Assembly: GCA_021780105.1 (NCBI GenBank)
Contig: JAJXZJ010000025.1
Span: 51,375 to 115,374, forward strand
Source: a bacterium
Lineage (GTDB): Bacteria; Verrucomicrobiota; Verrucomicrobiia; Limisphaerales; J093
DNA: 64,000 nt
Direction: 5' to 3'
Shown here: piece after piece, positions 26,675 to 35,158 of the stretch
Numbering within the stretch: position 1 is the stretch's first letter
How the letters are laid out: the number at the start of each line of letters is the position of its first letter
The notes under the pieces: generated by a model
Seen by the model: the letters and a program-made list of their open reading frames with translations, nothing else
Database searches by the model: none
Told to the model about the DNA's origin: nothing
Made by a program: the position numbers and the translations under genes

Positions 26675-27031
26675 ACCACGACTTCAGGCTCCCGCTGGGC
26701 GCCGCAGGTTGTGAAGCCCGTCCTCAAGATCGCCCACAGCGATCTTGAATTTGACGGCAACCCACGAACCGGCAGCGCATCCGGACCAGTTGGAAACAAA
26801 ATTGGCCGCACCGCACAGGGTCGTCCTCCCTTCTGTGGCGCGGCAACCGGTTTCCTCCGTTCCTGCCGCAAGCTTCGTAGAGTGTTGGTCGTGACGACCA
26901 CGGCCGACAGGGCGACATCGCGGGCCGCGGGCCCGCACGCGGCGGGAGACGATTTTACCGGGGCTTCGGGCGAGGTTCCTCGTCGCAGTTTCCGATTGCC
27001 TTGGGCAACGTCGTTGCGCATGGTTGCCAGC
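26675..27031. other. Intergenic gap between argG and the C45-like hydrolase
   Basis: This 357-bp stretch is open in the frame of the following gene back to 26711, but the extension lacks coding character and would precede the signal peptide by about 107 residues. I see no terminator after argG and no clear promoter. Confidence 0.5.
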
Positions 27032-28501
27032 ATGAACCACCATGATGTCGGAACCGGTCGCACCGGAAATCGGATTGCAGAACTCGCGCGACGGGCGGTC
27101 GTCGTTGTCTCCCTTCTCATTTTCGTCGCGGCGGTTCCGTCCGCCCGTGCCGGCGAGTTGTCCGCCGAACAGCAGGCGTGCCTGCGCAAGGCGCAACGCC
27201 ACGAAAAGAATGGCTGGATTTATTTGCACATCGAGGGCGCCCCGCGCGACCGCGGGTTCCAACACGGCTACCTGCTGGCGAAGGAGATCGCCGAGGACCT
27301 CGGCGTGACGCGCATTCTCTGGCATCACGACAGCGCGCTGGACTGGCCCTGGCTGCTTGACCACAGCCGGCAGCTCATTGAGCCGAAGGTGGACGCCGAG
27401 GGTTTGGCGGAAATTGATGGCATGGTGGAAGGGCTGAAGGCCGCCGGCGTGACGAGTTCGCGCTCTGAACTGGTCGCCTACAACGCGTGGATCGAACTGG
27501 ACTGGTATTGGTGGCCGCAGGCAAAAAAGGCGATGGGCTCGGCGCCGCCGCCGGGCCCCCGGCAGTCGTGCAGCTCGTTTATCGCCACCGGCAGCATGAC
27601 GGCCGACGGCGGCGTGGTGCTGGGTCATAACACGATGGACGATTACCAGGACCCGTGGTGCAACGTGATCCTCGACGAAGTGCCGGAGCACGGACACCGC
27701 ATCCTGATGCAGACCGCGCCGGGGTTGCTCCACAGCGGCACGGACTTTTTCATCACCGACGCCGGGCTGGTCGGCTCGGAAACCACGATTGGCGGCTTCG
27801 ACGGTTACGAAACCAACGGCATTCCGGAGTTCGTCCGGATGCGGCGCGCGACGCAGGACGCGGCGAACATTGACGAATGGTGCGCGATCATGAAACGCGG
27901 CAACAACGGCGGATACGCGAACGCCTGGCTGCTCGGTGACGTGAATTCCGGCGAAATCGCCCGCCTCGAACTCGGCCTCAAACACATCGCGTTTGAGAAG
28001 AAGCGCGACGGCTATTTCATCGGCTCGAACATCGCCGAGGACCTGAAGGTGCTGCGGTTCGACACGGATGCGAACGAGAATGACGTGCGGCTGTCGAGCG
28101 TCGCCCGGCGCGTGCGCTGGAAGCAACTCATGACGCGCAACGCGGGCAAGATCGACGTGCCGTTGGGCGAGCGGTTCGAGGCCGACCACTACGACGCGTT
28201 CTACAACCGCACGCGGCCCGGCGCCCGTTCGCTCTGCGGGCACTTCGAACTGGACCGGGACGTTTGGGGCTCCTGGCCGAGCGGGCCGTATTACCCCACC
28301 GGCACGCTGGACGGCAAGGTGGTGGACACCAAGATGGCCAAGCAAATGTCCTTCGCGGCGCGCTGGGGCGCGGCATGCGGCCAGGCGTTTGACGCGGACC
28401 AATTCCTCGCCGAGCACGCGCAGTTCGACTGGATGAAAGGCATCCTGAAAAGCCGGCCGGCCGAGCCGTGGACCGTCTTCCGCGCCGGCGAGACGCGCTG
28501 A
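27032..28501 (+). CDS. Exported C45/phospholipase-B-like Ntn hydrolase
   Basis: A 489-residue exported protein of the N-terminal-nucleophile hydrolase class related to C45 acyltransferases and phospholipase-B-like proteins. The ATG at 27032 leads into a hydrophobic signal segment (AVVVVSLLIFVAAVPSARA). Residues about 55-175 form the pro-part, with APRDRGFQHGYLLAKEI typical of the family. The likely self-processing site is before Cys180 in PRQSCSSFIATGSMT, followed by GGVVLGHNTMDDY. GLVGSETTIGGFDGYETNGIPEFVRMR corresponds to the conserved substrate-site region. It probably hydrolyses amide or ester bonds outside the cytoplasm; the substrate is unknown. An in-frame ATG at 27020 is an alternative start. 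Confidence 0.85.
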   Translation: MNHHDVGTGRTGNRIAELARRAVVVVSLLIFVAAVPSARAGELSAEQQACLRKAQRHEKNGWIYLHIEGAPRDRGFQHGYLLAKEIAEDLGVTRILWHHDSALDWPWLLDHSRQLIEPKVDAEGLAEIDGMVEGLKAAGVTSSRSELVAYNAWIELDWYWWPQAKKAMGSAPPPGPRQSCSSFIATGSMTADGGVVLGHNTMDDYQDPWCNVILDEVPEHGHRILMQTAPGLLHSGTDFFITDAGLVGSETTIGGFDGYETNGIPEFVRMRRATQDAANIDEWCAIMKRGNNGGYANAWLLGDVNSGEIARLELGLKHIAFEKKRDGYFIGSNIAEDLKVLRFDTDANENDVRLSSVARRVRWKQLMTRNAGKIDVPLGERFEADHYDAFYNRTRPGARSLCGHFELDRDVWGSWPSGPYYPTGTLDGKVVDTKMAKQMSFAARWGAACGQAFDADQFLAEHAQFDWMKGILKSRPAEPWTVFRAGETR

Positions 28502-28588
28502 CGGAGCGCGATTATTTGCGTGATTTTGCCGGTGAGCGGCGTGTTGGGGTTGAACGATGGAATGAAACACGAATTGCGCCACGTCATC

Positions 28589-29659
28589 ATGAAAAAAACT
28601 GTCAGCGTTCGCCCGCACCTCACCGCCCTCAGCCTCGGCCTGGCCTTGAGCTGGCTTGCCGTTGGCCAAAACGCCGGCGACCAGCCGAAACCCACGACGC
28701 CACCCGCGCCGACGGCCACGACCCCGGCCCCGCGCTCCGAGACGCCGCACTACGACCTCGATATCGAGAACGGCGTGTTGAAGATCAGCCCGGCCTTCGC
28801 CAGCCATTTCCAGAACGCCACTGGCATAACCGCCACCCTGGCCAATGTCGTGGAGATGCTCCGGCTGATGCACGACAGCGCCAACATCGTGTTGTCGCCA
28901 AGTGTGGGGGACATCACCATCAGCGATTTGAAACTCAAGGGGGTGAACCTCGAGGACGAACTGGACGCGCTGCGCGTGGCCAGCGGCGATCAGTTCATCT
29001 GGACGCATGGCGCGCCAGCAACCAAATCCGCGGCCATCATTGATCCCAACACGGGACTGCCAGTCCCTCCGCCGGAACAAAGCTCGGCTTTCTATTCGCT
29101 GGTGCCGAATCCGGCAGCTCGTCCTGCCACTAACCAGCACGGCGTGGAAGTGTTCAACCTTGGCCCGTATATCAAGCAACAAAAGGATGCGAACCAGGCA
29201 CGTGATGAGGTTGTGCAGATGATTGCGCAAGCTGTTGACTTCGCCAACCAAGGCCAATCGCCCGCAATGCGGCCGAATTTTCAGTATTTTCCCGGCGGTC
29301 AACTCCTGATTGTCGCCGGCCCACCTGAGGTTCTCGATGTCGCACGGAAAGTCGTGCGCGCCTTGACCGGTGAAGCCATACCAGAGCCGGCGCCAATGCG
29401 CGGCACTGGCTACGGCTTCGGTGGCATGGGCGGCGGCATGATGGGCGGTTACGGCGGTGCCATGGGCATGGGCGGTATGGGAATGATGGGCGGGGGCATG
29501 ATGGGTGGAGGTTATGGCGGCGGTGTCGGTGGCCCCGACAATTCGCCCGAGTCGAGGATGCGGGCGCGATACGGGATCCCTAGTCCGCAAGGCGCCGGGC
29601 CGACCAACGAGATTGTGCCGAATGTGCCGAAGTCCGCCGAACCGGCGCCCAAACGTTGA
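28589..29659 (+). CDS. Exported protein with secretin-N/STN-like domain and Gly-Met-rich region
   Basis: A 356-residue protein. The ATG at 28589 starts a signal peptide (KKTVSVRPHLTALSLGLALS). After a Pro/Thr linker, about residues 60-130 resemble the STN/secretin N-terminal fold: TLANVVEMLRLMHDSANIVL, then SDLKLKGVNLEDELDALRVASGD. A second region with VVQMIAQAVDF and GGQLLIVAGPPEVLDVARKVV again recalls secretin N modules. Residues about 270-325 are an extreme Gly/Met-rich repeat (runs such as GGMGGGMMGGYGG). No secretin pore domain is present. Its stop overlaps the start of an ECF sigma gene (TGATG), so it may be the envelope component that feeds a sigma/anti-sigma switch. Confidence 0.8.
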   Translation: MKKTVSVRPHLTALSLGLALSWLAVGQNAGDQPKPTTPPAPTATTPAPRSETPHYDLDIENGVLKISPAFASHFQNATGITATLANVVEMLRLMHDSANIVLSPSVGDITISDLKLKGVNLEDELDALRVASGDQFIWTHGAPATKSAAIIDPNTGLPVPPPEQSSAFYSLVPNPAARPATNQHGVEVFNLGPYIKQQKDANQARDEVVQMIAQAVDFANQGQSPAMRPNFQYFPGGQLLIVAGPPEVLDVARKVVRALTGEAIPEPAPMRGTGYGFGGMGGGMMGGYGGAMGMGGMGMMGGGMMGGGYGGGVGGPDNSPESRMRARYGIPSPQGAGPTNEIVPNVPKSAEPAPKR

Positions 29660-30300
29660 TGATCGTGTCGGCCAGCATCCTCCATTCCCAGCGCGCCTTG
29701 CCTTTCACCGCTCACCCAACGGCGACGGAGGTTGCCATTTCCGCTTCTGCACCATCCGAGGTCGCGCGCCTGACGCGCGGCCTTGCCGCCGGCGACGAAG
29801 CCGCGTTCCGCGAATTCCACGCGCGCTACTTCGACCGGCTTTACCAATTCCTGCTGATCGTCACCCGCGGGCAGGAAACCGAGACGCAGGAAGCCTTGCA
29901 GGAAACGCTGCTGCGGGTCGCCCGCTACGCCCGCGCCTTTGCCACCGAGGAGGCGTGGTGGGACTGGCTGAAGGTCGTGGCCCGCAGCGCCGCGCGCGAT
30001 GGCGGCCGGAAACGCCGCCGTTATCTGGCGGTGCTGGACCGGTTCCGCTACTGGCAACCGCCCGCGCAAGTGGCCGCGACCACTGCCGCGAACGACGGCC
30101 TGGCCGCGCTGCTGGAGGAATGCCTGGCGGAACTGACACCGGACGAACGCCGGTTGATCGAAGGCAAATACCTCGACGACGAACCGGTGAACGCATTGTC
30201 CGCGCAAACCGGGCTGACCGACCGGGCGGTCGAATCACGGCTGCTGCGGCTGCGACGCCGGCTGCGGGAACGTCTGCTCCAAAAACTTCACTCGCCATGA
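29659..30300 (+). CDS. ECF-type RNA polymerase sigma factor
   Basis: A 213-residue sigma-70 family regulator of the extracytoplasmic-function class. Region 2 is at about residues 40-120 (DEAAFREFHARYFDRLYQFLL and AFATEEAWWDWLKVVARSAARD). Region 4 is at the C-terminus (LAELTPDERRLIEGKYLDDEPVNALS, then AVESRLLRLRRRLRERL) with the DNA-reading helix. ATG at 29659 overlaps the stop of the upstream gene (TGATG), and its own stop overlaps the next start (ATGA), so three genes are coupled. The first 30 residues are an extra N-terminal extension of unclear use. It should direct transcription in response to an envelope signal. Confidence 0.88.
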   Translation: MIVSASILHSQRALPFTAHPTATEVAISASAPSEVARLTRGLAAGDEAAFREFHARYFDRLYQFLLIVTRGQETETQEALQETLLRVARYARAFATEEAWWDWLKVVARSAARDGGRKRRRYLAVLDRFRYWQPPAQVAATTAANDGLAALLEECLAELTPDERRLIEGKYLDDEPVNALSAQTGLTDRAVESRLLRLRRRLRERLLQKLHSP

Positions 30301-30725
30301 ACCACTCCGAACAAAACCGTCTGTTGCGCGAAATCCTGGCCGGCGAAGAAACGCCGGACTTCCGTCGCGCCTCGCTGGAAACGGGCCTGGCCGCCCTGCG
30401 TCGCCGCCGGCAACATCGGCAAATCATGCACGCCGGCGTGTGGCTGACGCTGCCGCTCACGCTGGCCGTGGGCATCCTGCTGCAACGATCAGCCGCACCC
30501 GTCAACCGGCTGCGGGTGGCCGCCGTCGCTCCGCCGGCGACCGCGCCTTCCGTGTCGGAGGCTGACGTGCCCAAGGTGAAGATCATCACGGAAGAGGAAC
30601 TGCTCGCGCTGTTTCCCGACCGGACCGTGGCGTTGATCGGCAAGCCCGGCCACCAACAACTCCTCGTCTTCGGCCAGGCGGACCGACGACCGGGGTCGGC
30701 CAACGCGAACCGAGGAGTGGATTGA
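30297..30725 (+). CDS. Putative membrane-bound anti-sigma factor
   Basis: A 142-residue protein whose ATG overlaps the sigma-factor stop (ATGA). A charged N-terminal half (MNHSEQNRLLREILAGEETPDF, about residues 1-42) faces the cytoplasm, one membrane segment follows (GVWLTLPLTLAVGILLQ), and a small outer region ends the chain. I see no HxxxCxxC zinc motif. The topology and the coupling to the sigma gene fit an anti-sigma factor; the sequence alone does not prove it. Confidence 0.7.
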   Translation: MNHSEQNRLLREILAGEETPDFRRASLETGLAALRRRRQHRQIMHAGVWLTLPLTLAVGILLQRSAAPVNRLRVAAVAPPATAPSVSEADVPKVKIITEEELLALFPDRTVALIGKPGHQQLLVFGQADRRPGSANANRGVD

Positions 30726-30973
30726 GAGGCGCGGTGATGGACCGGCAACGTGGAATTCCAAGGCGGATTCGCGATCAACGTTCTTCCTTTCCACAAGCCC
30801 GACCGCGGTTGCAGCGGGGCCGTGCATCTTTCATTCAAGCACCACAGGACGGCCGGCATTGACCTTTCAACAACCTGGCTTGGTGCGCAGCAGCCTGACC
30901 GGTTGACAAGGGCACGTTGAGGGTTAGGTTGGCGCGTTCGAAGCCACCAACCCTTTCAATCTTCCACCAGGCC

Positions 30974-31525
30974 ATGAAACGAATGTCCTTCTTGGTATCG
31001 CTGCTGGTGGTCACGGCCCGAGCACTGGCGCAAGGCTACGTGAATTTCAGCAACTACGCGCCGCCTGACCTCAATGCGCCCATGATCTACGCCGATCCAG
31101 ACCACGGGTTTGAATACCGGTTGGACGGCCGCTGTCTGGCCCAGCTTTACGCCGGCGACGACGACGCCGGATGGAGCCTCGCGCCGGTGGGCACCGCGGT
31201 GGCTTTTCGCAACGGGCAGGGTGCGGGTTATTTCACGGGCGGGGTGGTCACCATACCGTTTCTGGCGCCGCAGAACGGCGGCTATTTCCAGGTGCGGATG
31301 TGGGCTGCTTCAGGGGGGCCAACTTACGAAACTGCGGTGGCATCCGGACAGCCGTTCGGAACATCCAATGTCTTTCATTTGGCGGTTTTGGGTGGGCCGC
31401 TGCCGGGGCTGCCGGTTGACTTGGTCGGTTTGCAGTCCTCCGGCATCTTTCTCATTTCCGAACCTTCGCCGCTGGCGCTGGCGGTGGTGGGTGTGGCGGC
31501 GTTGGGATGGGGCCGGCGGCGTTGA
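30974..31525 (+). CDS. PEP-CTERM sorting domain protein
   Basis: A 183-residue exported protein. ATG at 30974 starts a signal peptide (MKRMSFLVSLLVVTARALAQ). The mature part is a short beta-rich domain beginning GYVNFSNYAPPDLNAP. The C-terminus is a PEP-CTERM-like sorting signal: SEPSPLALAVVGVAALGWGRRR, that is a SEPSP variant of the PEP motif, a hydrophobic helix and a basic end. Proteins of this kind are processed by exosortase and exposed on or released from the surface. No exosortase gene is in the window. Confidence 0.85.
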   Translation: MKRMSFLVSLLVVTARALAQGYVNFSNYAPPDLNAPMIYADPDHGFEYRLDGRCLAQLYAGDDDAGWSLAPVGTAVAFRNGQGAGYFTGGVVTIPFLAPQNGGYFQVRMWAASGGPTYETAVASGQPFGTSNVFHLAVLGGPLPGLPVDLVGLQSSGIFLISEPSPLALAVVGVAALGWGRRR

Positions 31526-31742
31526 CCACCGCGGCAACTGTTCGCATCATAGGCCGGTCGTTCTTCGCAGAAAGCATCCTCGTCCGTCGTGGTGGCCGCC
31601 GCCGCGATTTTGATCATCGCCAGCCAGCAGCCGTGGTCACTCCGGCCGTGCGCGAAACCCTGCACTTTCCAGTTGACCGGACGGCTTGAACGGGCCTAAC
31701 ACAACGCCATCGCCTCGAATGCGGAAAACCATCTGACACGAC

Positions 31743-33302
31743 ATGAATACTCGGAACCTTCTCCCCGGCTGTCCCGGTTGCCCCATGAACCGTCGCCGTT
31801 TTTTCGCCCGGACCGGCGCCGCCGGTGCGCTCGGCCTGCTGGCTTCGCCCGGTCTGCTTCGCGCCGCTGAACCCGGGCCGAAGACGCGGATTCACATCGT
31901 TTACGCGCTGCACGCGCCGCAGCAACCCGGCCCGGACTGGCCGAACAAGGGCTTTGACTTCGTGCCGGTGATGGACCGCATCAACCGCGAACTGGCCCAA
32001 CGTTGCGCGGATTTCGAGTTTCATTCCTCGCTCGCCACCGGACCGGACCAGGCGAAGCAAATCCTCGAAGCCGACCGGACCGCGCCGCCCGACGGCTACC
32101 TGGTTTACCAGATGAACTGCTGGAACCAGGTGGTGCAAACCCTCGCCACGTCGGGCAAGCCGGTGCTTTACGCGGACTTTCAATTCGCCGGCAGCGGCGG
32201 CTTTTTGACTTACACGGCCGCGTTTCTCCGGAACCACACACCAAACGTGGGCTTCGTGGCATCGTCGAAAATCGAGGACCTGGTGGCGGCGGTGAAGTGT
32301 TTCGACGTGGTGAAACACGGCGGATCGGTGGCCCAGTTCGTGACCGCCACCGTGCAGGCACGCAGCCAGGAAACGCCGAAACCGGGGGATCTCACCGCCA
32401 CGACCGACCCGGTCAAAACGCTCGCGCCGGAAGAATGCCTGCGCCGCATGAAATCCTCCCGCATCCTTGCGGTGCGCGATCAAAACGCCGGGCCGGCGGA
32501 ACCTCTCCAGGGCATTCCGGTGGACTGGGTGTCGTTTGCCGAGGTGAACGACGCGTGGAAGGCCGCCGACCAGGACGCGTCGCGCGCCGTGGCCGACCGC
32601 TGGCAGCAGGAAGCCACCTTGGTTGAAGGCGTCAGTCGCGAAACCCTCAATGCCTCCGCGGCCATGTATCTGGGCATGAAAGCGGTGTTGAAGAAGCACG
32701 ACGCAAACGCCATTACCGTGAACTGCCTCGGCGGTTTCTACGGCGGGCACATCCACGCCTACCCTTGCCTGGGCTTCCATGAATTGCTCAACGAAGGTCT
32801 CATCGGCGCCTGCGAGTGCGACCTGCAATCCACCTCCACGATGGTGACCATAACCGCGCTGACGCAGGGCCGGCCGGGCTACATCTCCGATCCGGTGGTG
32901 GACACCGCCAAGCGCCAGATCATTTACGCGCATTGTGTCGCCCACAACCGCGCCTTCGGTCCGGACGGGCCGACGAATCCGTATCAGATTCTCACCCACT
33001 CTGAAGACCGGCAGGGCGCCTCGGTGCGATCCGTGTTGCCGCTCGGCTACCTGACCACGACCGTCAAGTTCGACCAGGGCCGCAAACAGGTGGTCTTCCA
33101 TCAGGGCAAAGCCGTGGCGAACGATCCGGACGACCGCGCCTGCCGGACCAAACTTGGTGCCGAACCGGTCGGCGACATTGAAAAGCTCTTCACCCAATGG
33201 GACCAGTGGGGCTGGCACCGTGTCACCTATTACGGCGACCTCAAGGAACCGCTTTTCGCGCTGGCGGACGCACTCGGTTACAAGGTCGTTGCGGAAACCT
33301 GA
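31743..33302 (+). CDS. Tat-exported L-fucose/arabinose isomerase-fold protein
   Basis: A 519-residue protein with a twin-arginine signal (NRRRFFARTGAAGALGLLAS). An in-frame ATG at 31785 (MNRRRFF) is an equally good start, giving 505 residues. The mature chain resembles the FucI/AraA structural family: RIHIVYALHAPQQPGPDW, the central GKPVLYADFQFAGSGGF, and the C-terminal CLGFHELLNEGLIGACECDLQSTSTMV, which resembles the FucI substrate/metal region. These enzymes are normally cytoplasmic, so Tat export is odd and suggests either a metal-cofactored periplasmic enzyme or a repurposed fold. It is followed on the same strand by a glycoside hydrolase and an esterase gene. Confidence 0.78.
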   Translation: MNTRNLLPGCPGCPMNRRRFFARTGAAGALGLLASPGLLRAAEPGPKTRIHIVYALHAPQQPGPDWPNKGFDFVPVMDRINRELAQRCADFEFHSSLATGPDQAKQILEADRTAPPDGYLVYQMNCWNQVVQTLATSGKPVLYADFQFAGSGGFLTYTAAFLRNHTPNVGFVASSKIEDLVAAVKCFDVVKHGGSVAQFVTATVQARSQETPKPGDLTATTDPVKTLAPEECLRRMKSSRILAVRDQNAGPAEPLQGIPVDWVSFAEVNDAWKAADQDASRAVADRWQQEATLVEGVSRETLNASAAMYLGMKAVLKKHDANAITVNCLGGFYGGHIHAYPCLGFHELLNEGLIGACECDLQSTSTMVTITALTQGRPGYISDPVVDTAKRQIIYAHCVAHNRAFGPDGPTNPYQILTHSEDRQGASVRSVLPLGYLTTTVKFDQGRKQVVFHQGKAVANDPDDRACRTKLGAEPVGDIEKLFTQWDQWGWHRVTYYGDLKEPLFALADALGYKVVAET

Positions 33303-33378
33303 CCGGCGGGAGGACATCCGGCCGGACGCCGGCTGCAATTGCGGAAGATGCCCCGGCCGGCCTTTGCTGTATTCTCTT

Positions 33379-35133
33379 ATGCCCCGAACCATTTGGATGA
33401 TAGTCGCGACAATGTTCGCGTTCGCTGCACTGGAAGTCCGTGCCTTGGAGGTTCAACCGTGCGAACCCTCCAGACAGCCCGCCGCCTACGAACGCATCGA
33501 GTGGAACGTCGAACTGGACCACCCGTACACGAATCCGTTCGACCCGGCGGAAATCGCCGTGGACGCCACCTTCGCCGGGCCGGATGGAAAGACGCTGTCG
33601 CTGCCGGCGTTCTGGTATCAGGAATTCCACCGCGAAACGGCGAACGACCGCGAGCAGCTCGTCGCTGACGGCCAGCCGGGCTGGCGCGTGCGGTTCTGCG
33701 CGCCTCGCGCCGGCAAATGGCAGATGCAGGTTGTGGCGACGGATCGCAACGGCACGGTGAAATCCGCCGTCACCGAGTTCACCGTCGCGCCGTCGAAGGA
33801 CCCCGGCTTTGTGCGCCGCGCGCCGGGCAACTGGCGCTATCTGGAATTCGACAACGGCCAGCCTTATTTCATCGTCGGCGCGAACGTGTGTTGGGCCGGG
33901 CGGGAGGGCCTGCGCGGCTACGAGATATATTTCTCCCGGATGAGCGAGGCGGGCGCCAACTATGCACGTCTTTGGATGAGCGTCATGCCGATGGAAACCA
34001 GGGAAACCGGCCTGGGCAGATACAACCTTCGCAACTGCTGGTTTTTCGACCAGGTCTTCGACCTCGCCGCGCAGCACCATCTGCGCTGCATGTTGGCGCT
34101 GGACACCTACGGCTCGCTCGTCACCGGCGGCGTTTTCAACGAAGGCCACTGGACGCAAAATCCGTTCAACGCGGCGAACGGCGGGCCGCTGAAGGAACCG
34201 ACGGAATTCGGAACAAATGCGGTTGCCAGGCAGTTTTACCGGCAACGGTTGCGTTATTTGATCGGCCGCTACGCCGCCTTCACCAGCCTCGGCTTCTGGG
34301 AATTCTGGAACGAACAGGACCTCACCCGTGGCTGCGTGCCGGCCGGATGGGTCGCCGAGATGTCGGCTTATTTCAAGGCGCACGATCCCTATCGCCATCT
34401 CGTGACCACCTCGTTTTCCGGCCCCGGCCCGGCCGCGGTTTGGAACCTTCCGGACATTGATCTCACCCAGCGGCACATCTACGGCAGCGACCAACCGATG
34501 CGCGACATGGAAGATCAACTGGCGAAGGACACCCACGCCAGCGAGGTCTTCCACAAACCGCATTTGATTGGCGAAATCGGCATTTCCTGGAAAGGCCCCG
34601 ACACCAGGTTCGATCCCGAGGGGCTGGGAACCGAGCTTCACAACTACCTCTGGGCCGGCGCGCTCTCCGGCGGTGCCGGCGGCGCGGCAAGCTGGTGGTG
34701 GGACAACTACATCAATCCGAAAAACCTGTGGTTTCAATACTCGGGACTGGCCCGGTTTACGGCGCAGGTGGACTGGCCGCGGCGGGCGTTCGAGCCCATC
34801 GCGCTTGCGAGTCCGGAGTTCGCGAACGCCGCTGGAGCACCCGCCACCGGCCTGAAACCGATGGCACTGGCGGCGGGCAACGACGAATTCCTCGTCTGGC
34901 TGCTCGATCCTGCGTCCAATTGCACGAACGACCTCGCGCACAAACCGCCGCGCCGGTTCACCGGCGCGGTGCTGACGCTGCCGGTCGCCGGTGACGCGCC
35001 TTACCAGGTTGAGTGGTGGGACACACGCAAGGCGGAAGTCAGCCAGCGGGGGACAGCCACGCCCAGCAGCGGCGCGTTGAAGCTGCCCATTCCCTCCTTC
35101 GAGCGGGACATCGCCCTGCGTGTGGTGAAATGA
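33379..35133 (+). CDS. Exported glycoside hydrolase, DUF5060 plus TIM-barrel
   Basis: A 584-residue exported hydrolase. ATG at 33379 starts a signal peptide (MPRTIWMIVATMFAFAALEV). Residues about 25-130 form a DUF5060-like beta-sandwich (YERIEWNVELDHPYTNPFDP to VKSAVTEFTVAPS). The catalytic TIM barrel follows, starting NWRYLEFDNGQPYFIVGANV. The acid/base glutamate is likely in LGFWEFWNEQDL and the nucleophile glutamate in PHLIGEIGIS. A C-terminal beta domain ends the protein. The fold suits endo-acting hydrolysis of a beta-linked polysaccharide; substrate is not evident. It belongs to the four-gene glycan cluster at 31-36.7 kb. Confidence 0.88.
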   Translation: MPRTIWMIVATMFAFAALEVRALEVQPCEPSRQPAAYERIEWNVELDHPYTNPFDPAEIAVDATFAGPDGKTLSLPAFWYQEFHRETANDREQLVADGQPGWRVRFCAPRAGKWQMQVVATDRNGTVKSAVTEFTVAPSKDPGFVRRAPGNWRYLEFDNGQPYFIVGANVCWAGREGLRGYEIYFSRMSEAGANYARLWMSVMPMETRETGLGRYNLRNCWFFDQVFDLAAQHHLRCMLALDTYGSLVTGGVFNEGHWTQNPFNAANGGPLKEPTEFGTNAVARQFYRQRLRYLIGRYAAFTSLGFWEFWNEQDLTRGCVPAGWVAEMSAYFKAHDPYRHLVTTSFSGPGPAAVWNLPDIDLTQRHIYGSDQPMRDMEDQLAKDTHASEVFHKPHLIGEIGISWKGPDTRFDPEGLGTELHNYLWAGALSGGAGGAASWWWDNYINPKNLWFQYSGLARFTAQVDWPRRAFEPIALASPEFANAAGAPATGLKPMALAAGNDEFLVWLLDPASNCTNDLAHKPPRRFTGAVLTLPVAGDAPYQVEWWDTRKAEVSQRGTATPSSGALKLPIPSFERDIALRVVK

Positions 35134-35158
35134 GAGGCGACCTTTGACCAACCACCGC

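Noticed and set aside
26684..29590. Minus-strand open frame of 968 codons
   Set aside because: It covers the C45-like hydrolase and STN-like genes on the other strand and shows no family motif.
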